DNA of 44,856 bases from an uncultured Bacteroidales bacterium (GTDB taxonomy: Bacteria > Bacteroidota > Bacteroidia > Bacteroidales > Paludibacteraceae): the NCBI GenBank assembly GCA_934725535.1, contig CAKVBV010000011.1, positions 1 through 44,856 of the forward strand, given 5' to 3'. Made by a program: the position numbers and the translations under genes. The notes beneath the pieces are model-generated. The model made no database searches and was not told where the DNA came from. It was given only the letters and a program-made list of their open reading frames with translations. This document shows, one piece after another, positions 1 to 8,180 of this stretch (position 1 is the first letter of the stretch; every line of letters begins with the position of its first letter).

Positions 1-294
1 CATACCAATATGCCTGTTTATGGGCATTTTGGGGTGACTCTTCTGCTTCGGACTACGTTTACCGGACAGCAATAATATAGAATAGCGTTCCATCACTACG
101 GGAACTCTAATCCACTTCTGATACGCAATGCCTCCTTACGGCTCGGCATTCTCTTCTTGGATGATGTCATCATACTTGCGGATATGGGTTGTTATGCCTC
201 CTGTTCGTGCAAGTACCACTGACGGGCACTTGTCACAGGTTGTCGGCTTCACCTGATTATCGTATATACTTGGCTGCCACGTAGGCATTTGAAG
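1..294. other. Left-edge stretch without a confident gene
   Basis: No recognisable family is visible on either strand. On the minus strand there is a 50-codon frame at 136-288 with a CxxC and a later TTH motif, which vaguely resembles a zinc-finger fragment. Its stop is directly followed by a GGAGG-like sequence, and the same frame then stays open to the window edge, with an ATG inside. This could be the start of a gene lying to the left or a decayed remnant. I cannot tell which from what is visible. Confidence 0.3.
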
Positions 295-1497
295 TTACAT
301 CGCCAATACTCCTCTGTGGTGTTCCGTATCACGGACAAACTCCACGAAACTGCGGGTTACCTCTTGCCACACGGACATGTGGTCTGCGCTATTCTTTATA
401 GCACTGTCATCAAGCAACTCAAAGTTGTGCCCACGACCTTTGTAGGCAATCAGTTCATAATTTGTCTTGTGATGCGTGATAAAGTACAAAGGCAACCAAT
501 CACATGTTATGGCACATAAATCCTTGGTTCCGTAGGCACAGAAAACAGGCTGCTTCAAAGTGGCAATCAGTTCCATGTGGGAGTGCCCGTAACTCAAGTA
601 GGTACTCGGCAAATCTCCCTTAATCTTGTCAATAGTCGCCAAGTCCGTTGAATCACGGCAATATACCCAATTGCTGTATTCTACCAAATGGCGGTGCCAT
701 GCTTCTTCCTCCGTTATTTCTCCCTGTAGTGCCAAGATTCTGTTTTCCAGTACATCGGTAAGTGTGCCGCCCAATGGTCCTAAACTCGATATACCAATGG
801 CTGCAACGTGCTTATCCCGAGCGGCAACCAATGGCGCAATATAGGCACCTTGTGAGTGACCATATACGTAGATACTATCTTTATCCACCCAATCTTGCGT
901 CATCAGATAATCCACCACTTTGCATATCCTGTCTGTGTATATCTCTGCCTGGTGATGAAGTCTGTAGTTCCTGTCAAAACCATTCTCTGTTCCATTCGGG
1001 TAGTATGCTCCATAATCGCCCAACTTCTCTCTGGGCGCAATCACTGGCGTATAGGGTTGGGATACTATCACAATATGATAATCAGCAATCAGAATGCTAT
1101 CCAGCAAAGGACCTTCACGGAAATAGAGATGTGTGTCATACCCGAGGTTATATAAGCCCTGACCATAATCTACAATCGTTGGCATAGGCAGTGAGCCTTG
1201 AATAGATAGAAAGACCGGCTTTTTCGTGTCGTCCGTATCGGCACGGACAAACCGGATACTATCTCCCTTAACCCCATCTGCCGGCATGCAATAACACTTC
1301 ATATCGGTAAACCATGGGCGTTTGCCCCCATGGAAACCGCCTAATGCGTGGGATATATCCGTACAGGTTACGTGAGGTGTGCAACCTACTAAGGCAGCAA
1401 AGGCAATGAGTATGGCTACGTATTTGAATACATCACCACCTCTTGTACGCTGCGCTTCTTTTGAATTGAGAGTGCTCATTTCTAACTTGTCTGTCAT
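295..1497 (-). CDS. Secreted alpha/beta hydrolase (probable lipoprotein)
   Basis: 400 residues. A hydrophobic segment at about 26-38 ends in LVGC, a good lipobox with Cys39 as the lipidated residue, so the protein is probably anchored in the periplasm or outer membrane. The body is an alpha/beta hydrolase: the nucleophile elbow GHSQG has Ser215, an acidic residue lies in the GTKDLC segment, and the C-terminal GRGHNF supplies the likely catalytic His. It resembles serine esterases or peptidases of the prolyl oligopeptidase/acyl hydrolase group; the substrate cannot be read from the sequence. The start could instead be the ATG at 1479 (residue 7), which leaves a more typical signal peptide. A housekeeping-type promoter lies at 1587-1617. 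The gene is divergent from the TPR regulator. Its codon use is more AT-rich than the operon at 3.7-7.4 kb. Confidence 0.8.
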   Translation of the reverse strand: MTDKLEMSTLNSKEAQRTRGGDVFKYVAILIAFAALVGCTPHVTCTDISHALGGFHGGKRPWFTDMKCYCMPADGVKGDSIRFVRADTDDTKKPVFLSIQGSLPMPTIVDYGQGLYNLGYDTHLYFREGPLLDSILIADYHIVIVSQPYTPVIAPREKLGDYGAYYPNGTENGFDRNYRLHHQAEIYTDRICKVVDYLMTQDWVDKDSIYVYGHSQGAYIAPLVAARDKHVAAIGISSLGPLGGTLTDVLENRILALQGEITEEEAWHRHLVEYSNWVYCRDSTDLATIDKIKGDLPSTYLSYGHSHMELIATLKQPVFCAYGTKDLCAITCDWLPLYFITHHKTNYELIAYKGRGHNFELLDDSAIKNSADHMSVWQEVTRSFVEFVRDTEHHRGVLAM

Positions 1498-1586
1498 AAT
1501 GCTGTAGTTTTATATGATATTGTCTCTTGTATTGGCTTGTTGTGAGCATTTGCATATCTGATAGTTTCTTTGTAACTTTGTCGGTG

Positions 1587-1617
1587 CAAAGGTAATACCA
1601 ATTCTTATTATTGTCAA
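1587..1617 (-). promoter_or_regulatory. Bacteroides-type promoter for the alpha/beta hydrolase
   Basis: Read on the minus strand, a TTG (-33 element) is followed by exactly 20 bases and then TACCTTTG, matching the Bacteroidota -7 consensus TAnnTTTG. The leader to the 1497 start would be about 85 nt. Five other promoters in this window have the same spacing. Confidence 0.75.
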
Positions 1618-1685
1618 GGATTTGCAGGGACAAATACTTACTACATACCTGAAAATATATAGTATAACTCATTGATAATCAATAT

Positions 1686-3488
1686 ATGTATTCCAGCAAG
1701 AAAGTGAATAATTACTACAAGGCACACATATCCGCTGCGGTAATGATAGTATGTATAATATGTTGCATTTCAACAAGTTGCACTCGTACCTATCACCCCG
1801 ATACACCTGCTATTGCACAGGCAGAACGCATGATTTGGACATCTCCGGACTCAGCAAGGCTTATCCTTGAGGGAGTAGCATACGATTCCTTGCCCGAAGA
1901 TGAGCAAGCATATTGGCAACTACTGCATCAACATTCCGCTATCTGGCTTGGGCTTCCCGTATCGCCGGACTCCGTAATGGGTAACGTCGTTGAATACCTT
2001 GCGGCACAGCATAATGACCGTTACCTTGCCGAGGCACTGTATGTGCAGGGCGTAGCGTACCACCTGCAGAATCGTTACAATGAAGCCATGCAAAGCCTGA
2101 AGCAGGCAGAGGATTACATTGCGGCATTGGATACAGCGGAGCCTTATATCGGTATGATATACTATATGCAAGGCAATGTGATGGACCAAGGCGAGGAACT
2201 CTACCATATCGCACAAGAATGTTATATGAAGGCACTGCCCTACTTCCAGTCGCAGTCAGACCCACGGCGATTGGCGTGCTGCTACCGCGATATAGCCCGC
2301 ACATTGGATTTTGCACAAGACAGTATGTGCTTGGCATACTATGACACCGCTCTGCATATCGCCCGCGATAGTCGCGATGTGGTGCTCTATATGGATATTG
2401 CCATACAGAAAGCGTCCTACAGCGGGGCATACGATTCGTTGCGTGTGTATAGGCTATGCCGGTTCTCGGTGGACTCGATGCACAACCCACACTATGCGCC
2501 TGTGGTCGCCGAATACCTCATTGCCCGTGAGCGTTTGCAGGAAGCGGCTCCCTATCTGGCTCTGCTTTCACAGGATACCGTCGGCTCGAAGTGGCACGCA
2601 CAGCAGTACAAGTATCTCCGTAGTTGGTGGGAAGCCAAGACCGGTGATGCCGCCACGGCATACGATGTGCTCCGAGAGATATACCGCGACCAATCGGAAC
2701 AGATTGCCGAGGATGCCAAAGTGCGCACCTATACCATCGCCCGCCATTACGACTTGGAACGGGAACAGGAGAAGTCACTTCGCCTTACGATTCAGCGGCA
2801 ACGGCTGTGGATAACCGTCGGTTGTGTGTGTGCGGTGCTTGTTCTTATCGTACTTCTCGCCGCTTTTGCCATCAAGGCACACAGGACACATGAGCAACAA
2901 CTCCGTCACGAACAAGAACTGACACGCATACGGTTGGAGGCGGACAAGGCACGGCTTGCGCAACAAAACGAGCACCAACGCCAGCGCGCTGCGGAAGAAC
3001 GCAAGCAGGCACGCGTTCAGATGAAGCAACTGAATGCCGACCTTGCCATGAAACGCGACTTTCTCCACCGCATACTTGCCGACAGGATAGAATTGGCAAA
3101 GCGTGTGAACCAGTCAGCCCCTGCGTCCAAGAAGCCTGTGCCATCGTGGTTGCGCCCGTATATCAACCGTTACTCTCTGGCAACCGACAGCAGTTGGAAG
3201 GCGTTTCTCAGGGAATTCAATACGGCTTACAGCGGCTTTGTGCCCTATATCCGCGCCCATTACCCAAGCCTCACCGACAGCGATATCCAGTATATCATTC
3301 TGCTGACATTGGGATTCAACAACAGTGATATCGCCTTTGTGCTGGACCGCACCGACCGTACTATCTGGAACCGCCGCAATACCATCTGCGTTCGTCTCGG
3401 CAATGCTCATTTAGCCTTGGACGAATGGGTGGAGCAACTGCGCAAAGAATATATTCAGAGTCGGGCGACGAGTACGCCAACCCCATAA
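1686..3488 (+). CDS. TPR membrane protein with C-terminal LuxR-like HTH
   Basis: 600 residues. An N-terminal signal segment ends in a Cys-containing motif (STSC near residue 33), so it may be a lipoprotein or a signal anchor. Residues about 45-370 are helical repeats of TPR type, for example around the motifs AEALYVQGVAYHLQ and RYNEAMQSLKQAE. A single strong membrane helix follows at about 374-396. Next comes a long, highly charged coiled coil (about 398-460). The C-terminal 80 residues contain LTDSDIQYIILLTLGFNNSDIA, which resembles the helix-turn-helix end of Bacteroidales TPR regulators. The usual picture for this family is a sensor that spans the inner membrane with cytoplasmic coiled coil and HTH. 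No regulated gene is obvious; the flanking genes are unrelated. An 11-bp repeat block follows its 3' end. Confidence 0.75.
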   Translation: MYSSKKVNNYYKAHISAAVMIVCIICCISTSCTRTYHPDTPAIAQAERMIWTSPDSARLILEGVAYDSLPEDEQAYWQLLHQHSAIWLGLPVSPDSVMGNVVEYLAAQHNDRYLAEALYVQGVAYHLQNRYNEAMQSLKQAEDYIAALDTAEPYIGMIYYMQGNVMDQGEELYHIAQECYMKALPYFQSQSDPRRLACCYRDIARTLDFAQDSMCLAYYDTALHIARDSRDVVLYMDIAIQKASYSGAYDSLRVYRLCRFSVDSMHNPHYAPVVAEYLIARERLQEAAPYLALLSQDTVGSKWHAQQYKYLRSWWEAKTGDAATAYDVLREIYRDQSEQIAEDAKVRTYTIARHYDLEREQEKSLRLTIQRQRLWITVGCVCAVLVLIVLLAAFAIKAHRTHEQQLRHEQELTRIRLEADKARLAQQNEHQRQRAAEERKQARVQMKQLNADLAMKRDFLHRILADRIELAKRVNQSAPASKKPVPSWLRPYINRYSLATDSSWKAFLREFNTAYSGFVPYIRAHYPSLTDSDIQYIILLTLGFNNSDIAFVLDRTDRTIWNRRNTICVRLGNAHLALDEWVEQLRKEYIQSRATSTPTP

Positions 3489-3512
3489 CAGCCCTTCGGT
3501 ATCCACTCGTTA

Positions 3513-3589
3513 ATCACATACTAATCTCATACTAATCACATACTAATCACATACTAATGTCATACTAATGTCATACTTCTAACCCGACG
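3513..3589 (+). repeat. 11-bp tandem repeat block, locus A
   Basis: Six consecutive 11-bp units based on ATCACATACTA (variants ATCTCATACTA and ATGTCATACTA) start at 3513, 3524, 3535, 3546, 3557 and 3568. They are followed in register by CTAACCCGACG. The same order (CATACTA units, then TTAACCCGA) recurs at 24340-24405 in the same orientation and at 36966-37031 in the opposite orientation. The block lies between the TPR regulator and the marC promoter. Confidence 0.9.
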
Positions 3590-3614
3590 AAGACCCCATC
3601 CGACCTATTTGCTG

Positions 3615-3645
3615 TTGTGTGATTGGCTAAATTTATGTAATTTTG
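3615..3645 (+). promoter_or_regulatory. Bacteroides-type promoter for the marC operon
   Basis: TTG at 3615-3617, 20 bases, then TAATTTTG at 3638-3645, a full match to TAnnTTTG. It lies 77 nt before the marC start and probably drives the overlapping genes through 7441. Confidence 0.75.
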
Positions 3646-3722
3646 TGCCCCGAATGGGGGTGTATGTCTTGGCAACATTCGCCCCGATAGGTAGCAGTAA
3701 CTTCAAATATAACAGCAATATC

Positions 3723-4331
3723 ATGAAAGAATTTTTTGGCTCATTTGACATCTGGCAGGTCTTGTCCTCCTTCATCTTCATGTTCGCCATCATCGACCCG
3801 TTTGGCAACATTCCCGTGACCATGAATATGGAAAGTCGCGGCATCAAGATTCACCCCTTCAAGGTGTGCCTGGCGACTATCGTGATTCTCATCACGTTCC
3901 TGTTTGCGGGCGAGTGGGTGTTGAAACTGTTTGGCGTGAAGATTGAGTATTTCGCCATTGCGGGTGGCTTTGTGATTTTCCTGATGGCGTTGGAGATGGT
4001 GCTTGATGTTACCATTTTCCAGAACGACACACTCGGCGGCGAAGGGTCTATCGTGCCTTTGGCGTTCCCGATGTATGCGGGTCCGGGTGCGTTCACGGCG
4101 TTGCTCTCTATCACAGCGGAGTACAGCACTTTCAATCTGGTTTGTTCGGTGACGCTCTGCACTATCGTGCTCTATGCCGTGCTCAAAGGCACCCACTGGT
4201 TGTCGAAACACGTGGGGCAGACGACGTTGTATATACTTCGTAAGTTCTTTGGTATCATTGTGTTAGCCATCTCGTGCAAACTGATGTTCGGCAATCTGGC
4301 ACTGGTTCTGAAAGACGTATTTGGATTATAA
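3723..4331 (+). CDS. marC: MarC family integral membrane protein
   Basis: 202 residues from the ATG at 3723, chosen because the family begins a few residues before the first helix. The longer frame from 3609 would start upstream of the promoter -7 box. Six hydrophobic helices are visible. The family hallmark DPFGNIPV sits in the first helix-loop, with a second conserved segment PLAFPMYAGPGA in the middle. MarC proteins are inner-membrane proteins of unclear function, once linked to antibiotic resistance and sometimes annotated as NAAT transporters. The stop codon overlaps the next start by one base (TAATG), so translation of the two genes is likely coupled. Confidence 0.9.
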   Translation: MKEFFGSFDIWQVLSSFIFMFAIIDPFGNIPVTMNMESRGIKIHPFKVCLATIVILITFLFAGEWVLKLFGVKIEYFAIAGGFVIFLMALEMVLDVTIFQNDTLGGEGSIVPLAFPMYAGPGAFTALLSITAEYSTFNLVCSVTLCTIVLYAVLKGTHWLSKHVGQTTLYILRKFFGIIVLAISCKLMFGNLALVLKDVFGL

Positions 4332-5401
4332 TGAGACATCGCACCTTATATATATGTACCCTGTTGTTGGTTGCCCTTTGCGGTTGCCAACGCACGCCGC
4401 AGTTCGAGGTGTCGGGTAGTATCGCGAATGCCGATGGGCAGATGCTCTATTTAGAGCAGACGGCGTTGATGTCCACCACGGTGGCGGACTCGTGCGAGTT
4501 GCGTGGCGACGGGGAGTTCCGTATGCACGGCGCACGCCCTGCGTACCCCGAACTGTACCGCCTGCGGGTTGGCAAACGGACTCTGGTGTTGGCGGTGGAC
4601 TCCACCGAGAGCATCTGCGTCACCACCACCCTCGACAGCCTGCCCTATACCACGTCTATCCGCGGCAGCGAGACATCGCAACAGATTGCCACCCTGCGCA
4701 ATGCGGCACGGACTGCCACACGCGAGGAGTTGCGTGCCTTGTCGCAGCAGGTGATTATCCGCAATCCCCGTTCGATGGCTGCCTACTACGCCCTGTTCAT
4801 GAAGCAGAAGGGTGCGTATATCTGGGACATCAACGACCCCGCCGACCGGCGAATGTATCAGGCAGTAGCCACATCCTTCCACACGTGGATGCCTGATTAT
4901 GAGCGTACAAAGGCGTTGTACGGGCAGGTGCTTGACGCCATCAATGCCGAGCGTGCCTTGCGCAACCAAGCCACGATGCAGCAGTTTATCGAGGAGTCGG
5001 AGAATGCTTTTCTCGACATCACCCTGCCCGACGAGTACGGCGATATGCAGACGCTGTCCGACCTCCGTGGCAAGGTCATCATACTTGACTTCTCGGCTAT
5101 CGAAATGGAGCAGTCGAAGGGCTACATCTTTGAGTTGCGCGAACTATACAACCGCTACCACGCACGCGGAATGGAAATCTATTCCGTGTCGCTCGACCGC
5201 AACAAACTGCTGTGGGAGCAGTCGGTGGAAAACATACCTTGGACCACAGTCCGCGCCGACCAATCAGACTTCGCCACCACTGTCGTGCCGTACAACGTGC
5301 AGAGCCTGCCGACGATGTTTCTCTTCGACCGCAAGGGGAATGTGCAGGGACGATATACCGACTTCAAGCAACTTGACGCCGACATACGCAAATATCTGTG
5401 A
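4331..5401 (+). CDS. DUF4369/thioredoxin-fold lipoprotein lacking CxxC
   Basis: 356 residues from the ATG at 4331. A signal peptide ends in LCGC with Cys19 as the probable lipidated residue. The N-terminal domain (about 24-125) has the beta-rich DUF4369 pattern (FEVSGSIANADGQMLYLEQ). The C-terminal domain (about 215-356) is a thioredoxin/AhpC-TSA fold: LRGKVIILDFSA, then MEIYSVSLDR, then the cis-Pro loop SLPTMFLFDRKGNV. Family members normally have WCxxC directly after the LDF strand; here that stretch reads SAIEMEQSKG with no cysteine. The fold is kept but thiol redox activity cannot be, so a binding or structural role is more likely. The gene is one base into marC and overlaps queG. Confidence 0.85.
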   Translation: MRHRTLYICTLLLVALCGCQRTPQFEVSGSIANADGQMLYLEQTALMSTTVADSCELRGDGEFRMHGARPAYPELYRLRVGKRTLVLAVDSTESICVTTTLDSLPYTTSIRGSETSQQIATLRNAARTATREELRALSQQVIIRNPRSMAAYYALFMKQKGAYIWDINDPADRRMYQAVATSFHTWMPDYERTKALYGQVLDAINAERALRNQATMQQFIEESENAFLDITLPDEYGDMQTLSDLRGKVIILDFSAIEMEQSKGYIFELRELYNRYHARGMEIYSVSLDRNKLLWEQSVENIPWTTVRADQSDFATTVVPYNVQSLPTMFLFDRKGNVQGRYTDFKQLDADIRKYL

Positions 5402-6035
5402 CCTTGCCCGCGAGGTAGGTTTTGACGCCTGCGGACTGGCACCCGTACATCGGTTGGACGAGGACGCGGCGTTTATGGATAGTTGGGTAGCCGCGGGGCT
5501 GCATGGCAACATGGATTACTTGGAGCGCAACTGCGACAAGCGTTACAATCCCGCTGACCTTGTGCCGGGGGCAAAGACGGTGGTCGTGTGCCTGCTCACA
5601 TACGCGCACTCGGGGCGTGACTACCACCGCACGGTTAAGTCGCTGCTGTACAACCTGCAAGCGCGATTGGTGGAGGAGTTCGGCGAAGACCTCGTCTCAC
5701 CCGACCACCAGCATATCTTTTGCGATTCCGCGCCCGTGTTGGAACGTCGGTGGTGTGTAGAGGCGGGCTTGGGCTTCATCGGGCGCAACCGACAACTGAT
5801 TCACCCGACCCTTGGCAGTATGGTGCACCCGGGGGAACTGTTGCTCAATGTGGAGGTTCCCGCACCCCCGCGCCCCGTGTTCAAGGGTTGTGGCGATTGC
5901 AGGCGTTGCCTCGACGCATGTCCCACAGGTGCTCTGCGCAATCCCGTATGGGACGCGCGTGTGTGCATCGCCTACACCACCCATCATTGTTTGGTTTGTC
6001 AAATCAATTGTCCTTATAATGAAACCGTTACGTGA
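5373..6035 (+). CDS. queG: Compact epoxyqueuosine reductase (QueG-like)
   Basis: About 220 residues. QueG reduces epoxyqueuosine to queuosine in tRNA using cobalamin and two [4Fe-4S] clusters. Visible features are the N-terminal domain (AREVGFDACGLA), the conserved FCDSAPVLERRW segment carrying the catalytic Asp region, GLGFIGRN, a first cluster motif CGDCRRCLDACPTGA, and a second built from CIAY plus CLVCQINCPYN. All eight cluster cysteines are present. It is unusually short: about 20 residues normally between the CI-Y-T and GC--CQ motifs are missing, and the protein stops six residues after the last cluster Cys, without the usual C-terminal region of 80 or more residues. The start is uncertain: TTG 5373 fits the family N-terminus, while ATG 5340 is in frame. 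It overlaps the preceding gene and overlaps rpiB by 17 bases. Confidence 0.8.
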   Translation: MTPTYANICDLAREVGFDACGLAPVHRLDEDAAFMDSWVAAGLHGNMDYLERNCDKRYNPADLVPGAKTVVVCLLTYAHSGRDYHRTVKSLLYNLQARLVEEFGEDLVSPDHQHIFCDSAPVLERRWCVEAGLGFIGRNRQLIHPTLGSMVHPGELLLNVEVPAPPRPVFKGCGDCRRCLDACPTGALRNPVWDARVCIAYTTHHCLVCQINCPYNETVT

Positions 6036-6468
6036 ATTGCATATCGCCCTTGCGTCCGACCACGCAGGCTATGCCCTCAAGCAGAAAGTGCACGCTTGGC
6101 TCACAGAGCAAGGTGCACAGGTTACCGACTATGGCTGCTACTCCACCGAGAGTTGCGACTACCCCGACTACGCCCACCCCATGGCGACTGCCATTGAAGA
6201 GGGCAAGGCGGATATGGGGGTCGCCATCTGCTCCACGGGCAACGGCATCTGCATGACGGCGAACAAGCATCAGGGTATCCGTGCCGCACTGTGCTGGGAC
6301 GACCGCCTTGCCGAACTTGCCCGCCAGCACAACAATGCCAATGTGCTCGGTCTACCCGCCAATTTCATTACTGAGGAGAAGGCGTTGCGATTGGTACAGA
6401 TATTCTTCTCCACGGATTTCGAGGGAGGTCGCCACGAGCGTCGTGTCAACAAGATACCTTGTAAGTAG
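6019..6468 (+). CDS. rpiB: Ribose-5-phosphate isomerase B
   Basis: 149 residues, full length for RpiB, which interconverts ribose-5-phosphate and ribulose-5-phosphate in the pentose phosphate pathway. The family motifs are present: ALASDHAGYALK at the N-terminus, the CSTGNGICMTANK active-site loop with its catalytic Cys, GIRAALCWDD, and ARQHNNANVLGLPA containing the conserved His-Asn pair. The C-terminus FEGGRHERRVNKI is also typical. The ATG at 6019 lies inside the end of queG (17-base overlap), so the genes are translationally linked. The longer frame from 5812 is only read-through of queG in another frame. Confidence 0.95.
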   Translation: MKPLRELHIALASDHAGYALKQKVHAWLTEQGAQVTDYGCYSTESCDYPDYAHPMATAIEEGKADMGVAICSTGNGICMTANKHQGIRAALCWDDRLAELARQHNNANVLGLPANFITEEKALRLVQIFFSTDFEGGRHERRVNKIPCK

Positions 6469-7441
6469 AGCCTCTAACCAGTTGCGTTGCTGGTTCAGTT
6501 ACGCCCTGTCCCTCGTTGGGGTGGTGCGTGTGCGGCACATGCCGACGTTTGTGAGTATCGAGCCCGCAAACTTCTGCCAACTGCGCTGTCCCGAATGTCC
6601 GGTCGGACAGAGGGCTTCCCAGCCCGATACGCCGGACTCCGTACAAACAAAGCGTCCGCGACAACTGTTGTCGCTGGACGCTTTTCGCACCATTCTCACG
6701 CAGATACAATCCACGGCACATACCGTACAGTTCTATTTTCAGGGGGAACCGTTGCTCAATCCCGCATTGCCCGACATGATTGCCCTTGCCCGCCGCGTGG
6801 GGATGTACACCATTGTCTCCACCAACGCGCAGGCACTCACAGCGGATATGGCAGAGCGTCTCGTGGCATCGGGCTTGAACCGCATTATCGTTTCCATAGA
6901 CGGTTTCACCCCGGAGTCATACGCCGCCTACCGTGTAGGCGGACATCTGCCGTTGGCGCTCGACGGCTTGCGCTTCCTCCGCGAGGCAAAGCAGCGGCAC
7001 CGCTCGCATATCCGCATAGAGTTGCAGGTACTCCGTCTGTCCACCAACGAATCCGAATGGGCATGGATACGCCGCCGCTACCGCACCTTGGGCGCATCAC
7101 GCCTCACCTTCAAGACGGCGCAACTCTATGATTATGAGCACGGTCACCCGCTCATGCCCTCTTCTCCCCGCTACAGCCGCTACCGCTTGGGCAAGGACGG
7201 GTTATACCATCTCCACCGCCCCCGCCGCCGTTCCTGTTACCGTCTTTGGTCCGGCTGCGTCATCACCGCCGACGGTACCGTCCTCCCCTGCTGCTACGAC
7301 AAATCTTCTTCCCACCCCTTCGGCAACTGCCTCACCACTCCTTTGCAAACTCTTTGGCACTCTGCTACAGCCGATATGTTTCGTGCCACCCTGCTTGAGA
7401 AGAATGGTACACCTGATATGTGCAGGGAATGCTACTATTAA
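6443..7441 (+). CDS. Radical SAM/SPASM domain protein
   Basis: About 332 residues. The radical SAM cluster motif CQLRCPEC (CxxxCxxC) sits in SIEPANFCQLRCPECPVG. It is followed by the TIM-barrel markers FYFQGEPLLNP and IVSTNAQ and by RIIVSIDGF. The C-terminal SPASM-like region has CYRLWSGCVITADGTVLPCCYD and ends in MCRECYY, giving ligands for at least one auxiliary [4Fe-4S] cluster. SPASM proteins modify peptides or proteins, or act as dehydrogenases; no peptide substrate gene is seen nearby. The start is uncertain. GTG 6443 is used here, overlapping rpiB and keeping an amphipathic helix before the core; TTG 6482 and ATG 6539 are alternatives. It is the last gene of the marC operon. Confidence 0.82.
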   Translation: MSTRYLVSRASNQLRCWFSYALSLVGVVRVRHMPTFVSIEPANFCQLRCPECPVGQRASQPDTPDSVQTKRPRQLLSLDAFRTILTQIQSTAHTVQFYFQGEPLLNPALPDMIALARRVGMYTIVSTNAQALTADMAERLVASGLNRIIVSIDGFTPESYAAYRVGGHLPLALDGLRFLREAKQRHRSHIRIELQVLRLSTNESEWAWIRRRYRTLGASRLTFKTAQLYDYEHGHPLMPSSPRYSRYRLGKDGLYHLHRPRRRSCYRLWSGCVITADGTVLPCCYDKSSSHPFGNCLTTPLQTLWHSATADMFRATLLEKNGTPDMCRECYY

Positions 7442-7684
7442 TAAGTGAAAGAATTCTTGTACCAAAAGGATATTTCAGAATCTATTTCAAAGGGAATAGA
7501 TAGAGTAAATGTTTATAGCGTATAGGTGCTATATGTGTTAAAAGTATCAATACTTTCATTTCCTCTGTAGTTTTTGGGCTGTTTTTGCGTTTTATATATA
7601 GAATTGGCTAATTCGACAACAAACAAACTTTTTGAATGCGAACTGATGGTGGCAGTCCACCGAACCAAACAACAAAAACAATTG

Positions 7685-8161
7685 ATGGAACTAACAAAAG
7701 AACAACAATTTGCTCAATTTGTCCGGCAGTACAAAAGCACGATTTACAGCATCTGCTATATGTTCTCCTCGGATAAGGACGAGGTTGCCGACCTCTTCCA
7801 AGACATTCTTGTCCGCCTTTGGCAGGGCTATGATGCTTCCCGCGACAAAGACACGATGAATGCGTGGGCGTACCGTGTGAGTATGAATATGTGTATCTCG
7901 GCAGACCGTAAACGCAAGTCACGCGGAGAGCGTATACCGCTGAGTGTGGATATAGACCTATACACTGATCAAGACGATGACACTCAGCAAGTTAAATTGC
8001 TATACAACCGGATCCACCGGCTCGGATTAGTGGACCGTGCCATTGTGATGCTGTGGTTGGAGAACCTCAGTTACGAAGAGATAGGGCAGATAATAGGTAT
8101 CAGTGCCAAGAACGTGTCCGTCAAGTTGGTACGCATCAAAGAGCAGTTAAAGAAAAGTTGA
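7685..8161 (+). CDS. ECF-type RNA polymerase sigma factor
   Basis: 158 residues from the ATG at 7685 (MELTKEQQF). Region sigma2 is at about 10-75, with the core-binding segment EVADLFQDILVRLWQG and YRVSMNMCISADRKRK. Region sigma4 is at about 105-158, with the HTH LSYEEIGQIIGISAKNVSVKLVRIKEQLK. An in-frame upstream ATG at 7646 is possible. No FecR gene follows; the next gene 20 bases downstream encodes a coiled-coil membrane protein that may act in its place as the regulator. Codon use is more AT-rich than in the preceding operon. No good promoter was found in the 240-base gap upstream. Confidence 0.88.
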   Translation: MELTKEQQFAQFVRQYKSTIYSICYMFSSDKDEVADLFQDILVRLWQGYDASRDKDTMNAWAYRVSMNMCISADRKRKSRGERIPLSVDIDLYTDQDDDTQQVKLLYNRIHRLGLVDRAIVMLWLENLSYEEIGQIIGISAKNVSVKLVRIKEQLKKS

Positions 8162-8180
8162 ACTCTTAATCCTTACAATA

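Noticed and set aside
3609..3722. N-terminal extension of MarC
   Set aside because: It would start upstream of the -7 box of the promoter, and the extra residues are absent from the family pattern.
4899..5372. N-terminal extension of queG
   Set aside because: This part of the open frame is read out of frame through the lipoprotein gene; the Ser/Arg/Cys-rich translation has no QueG similarity until about residue 165.
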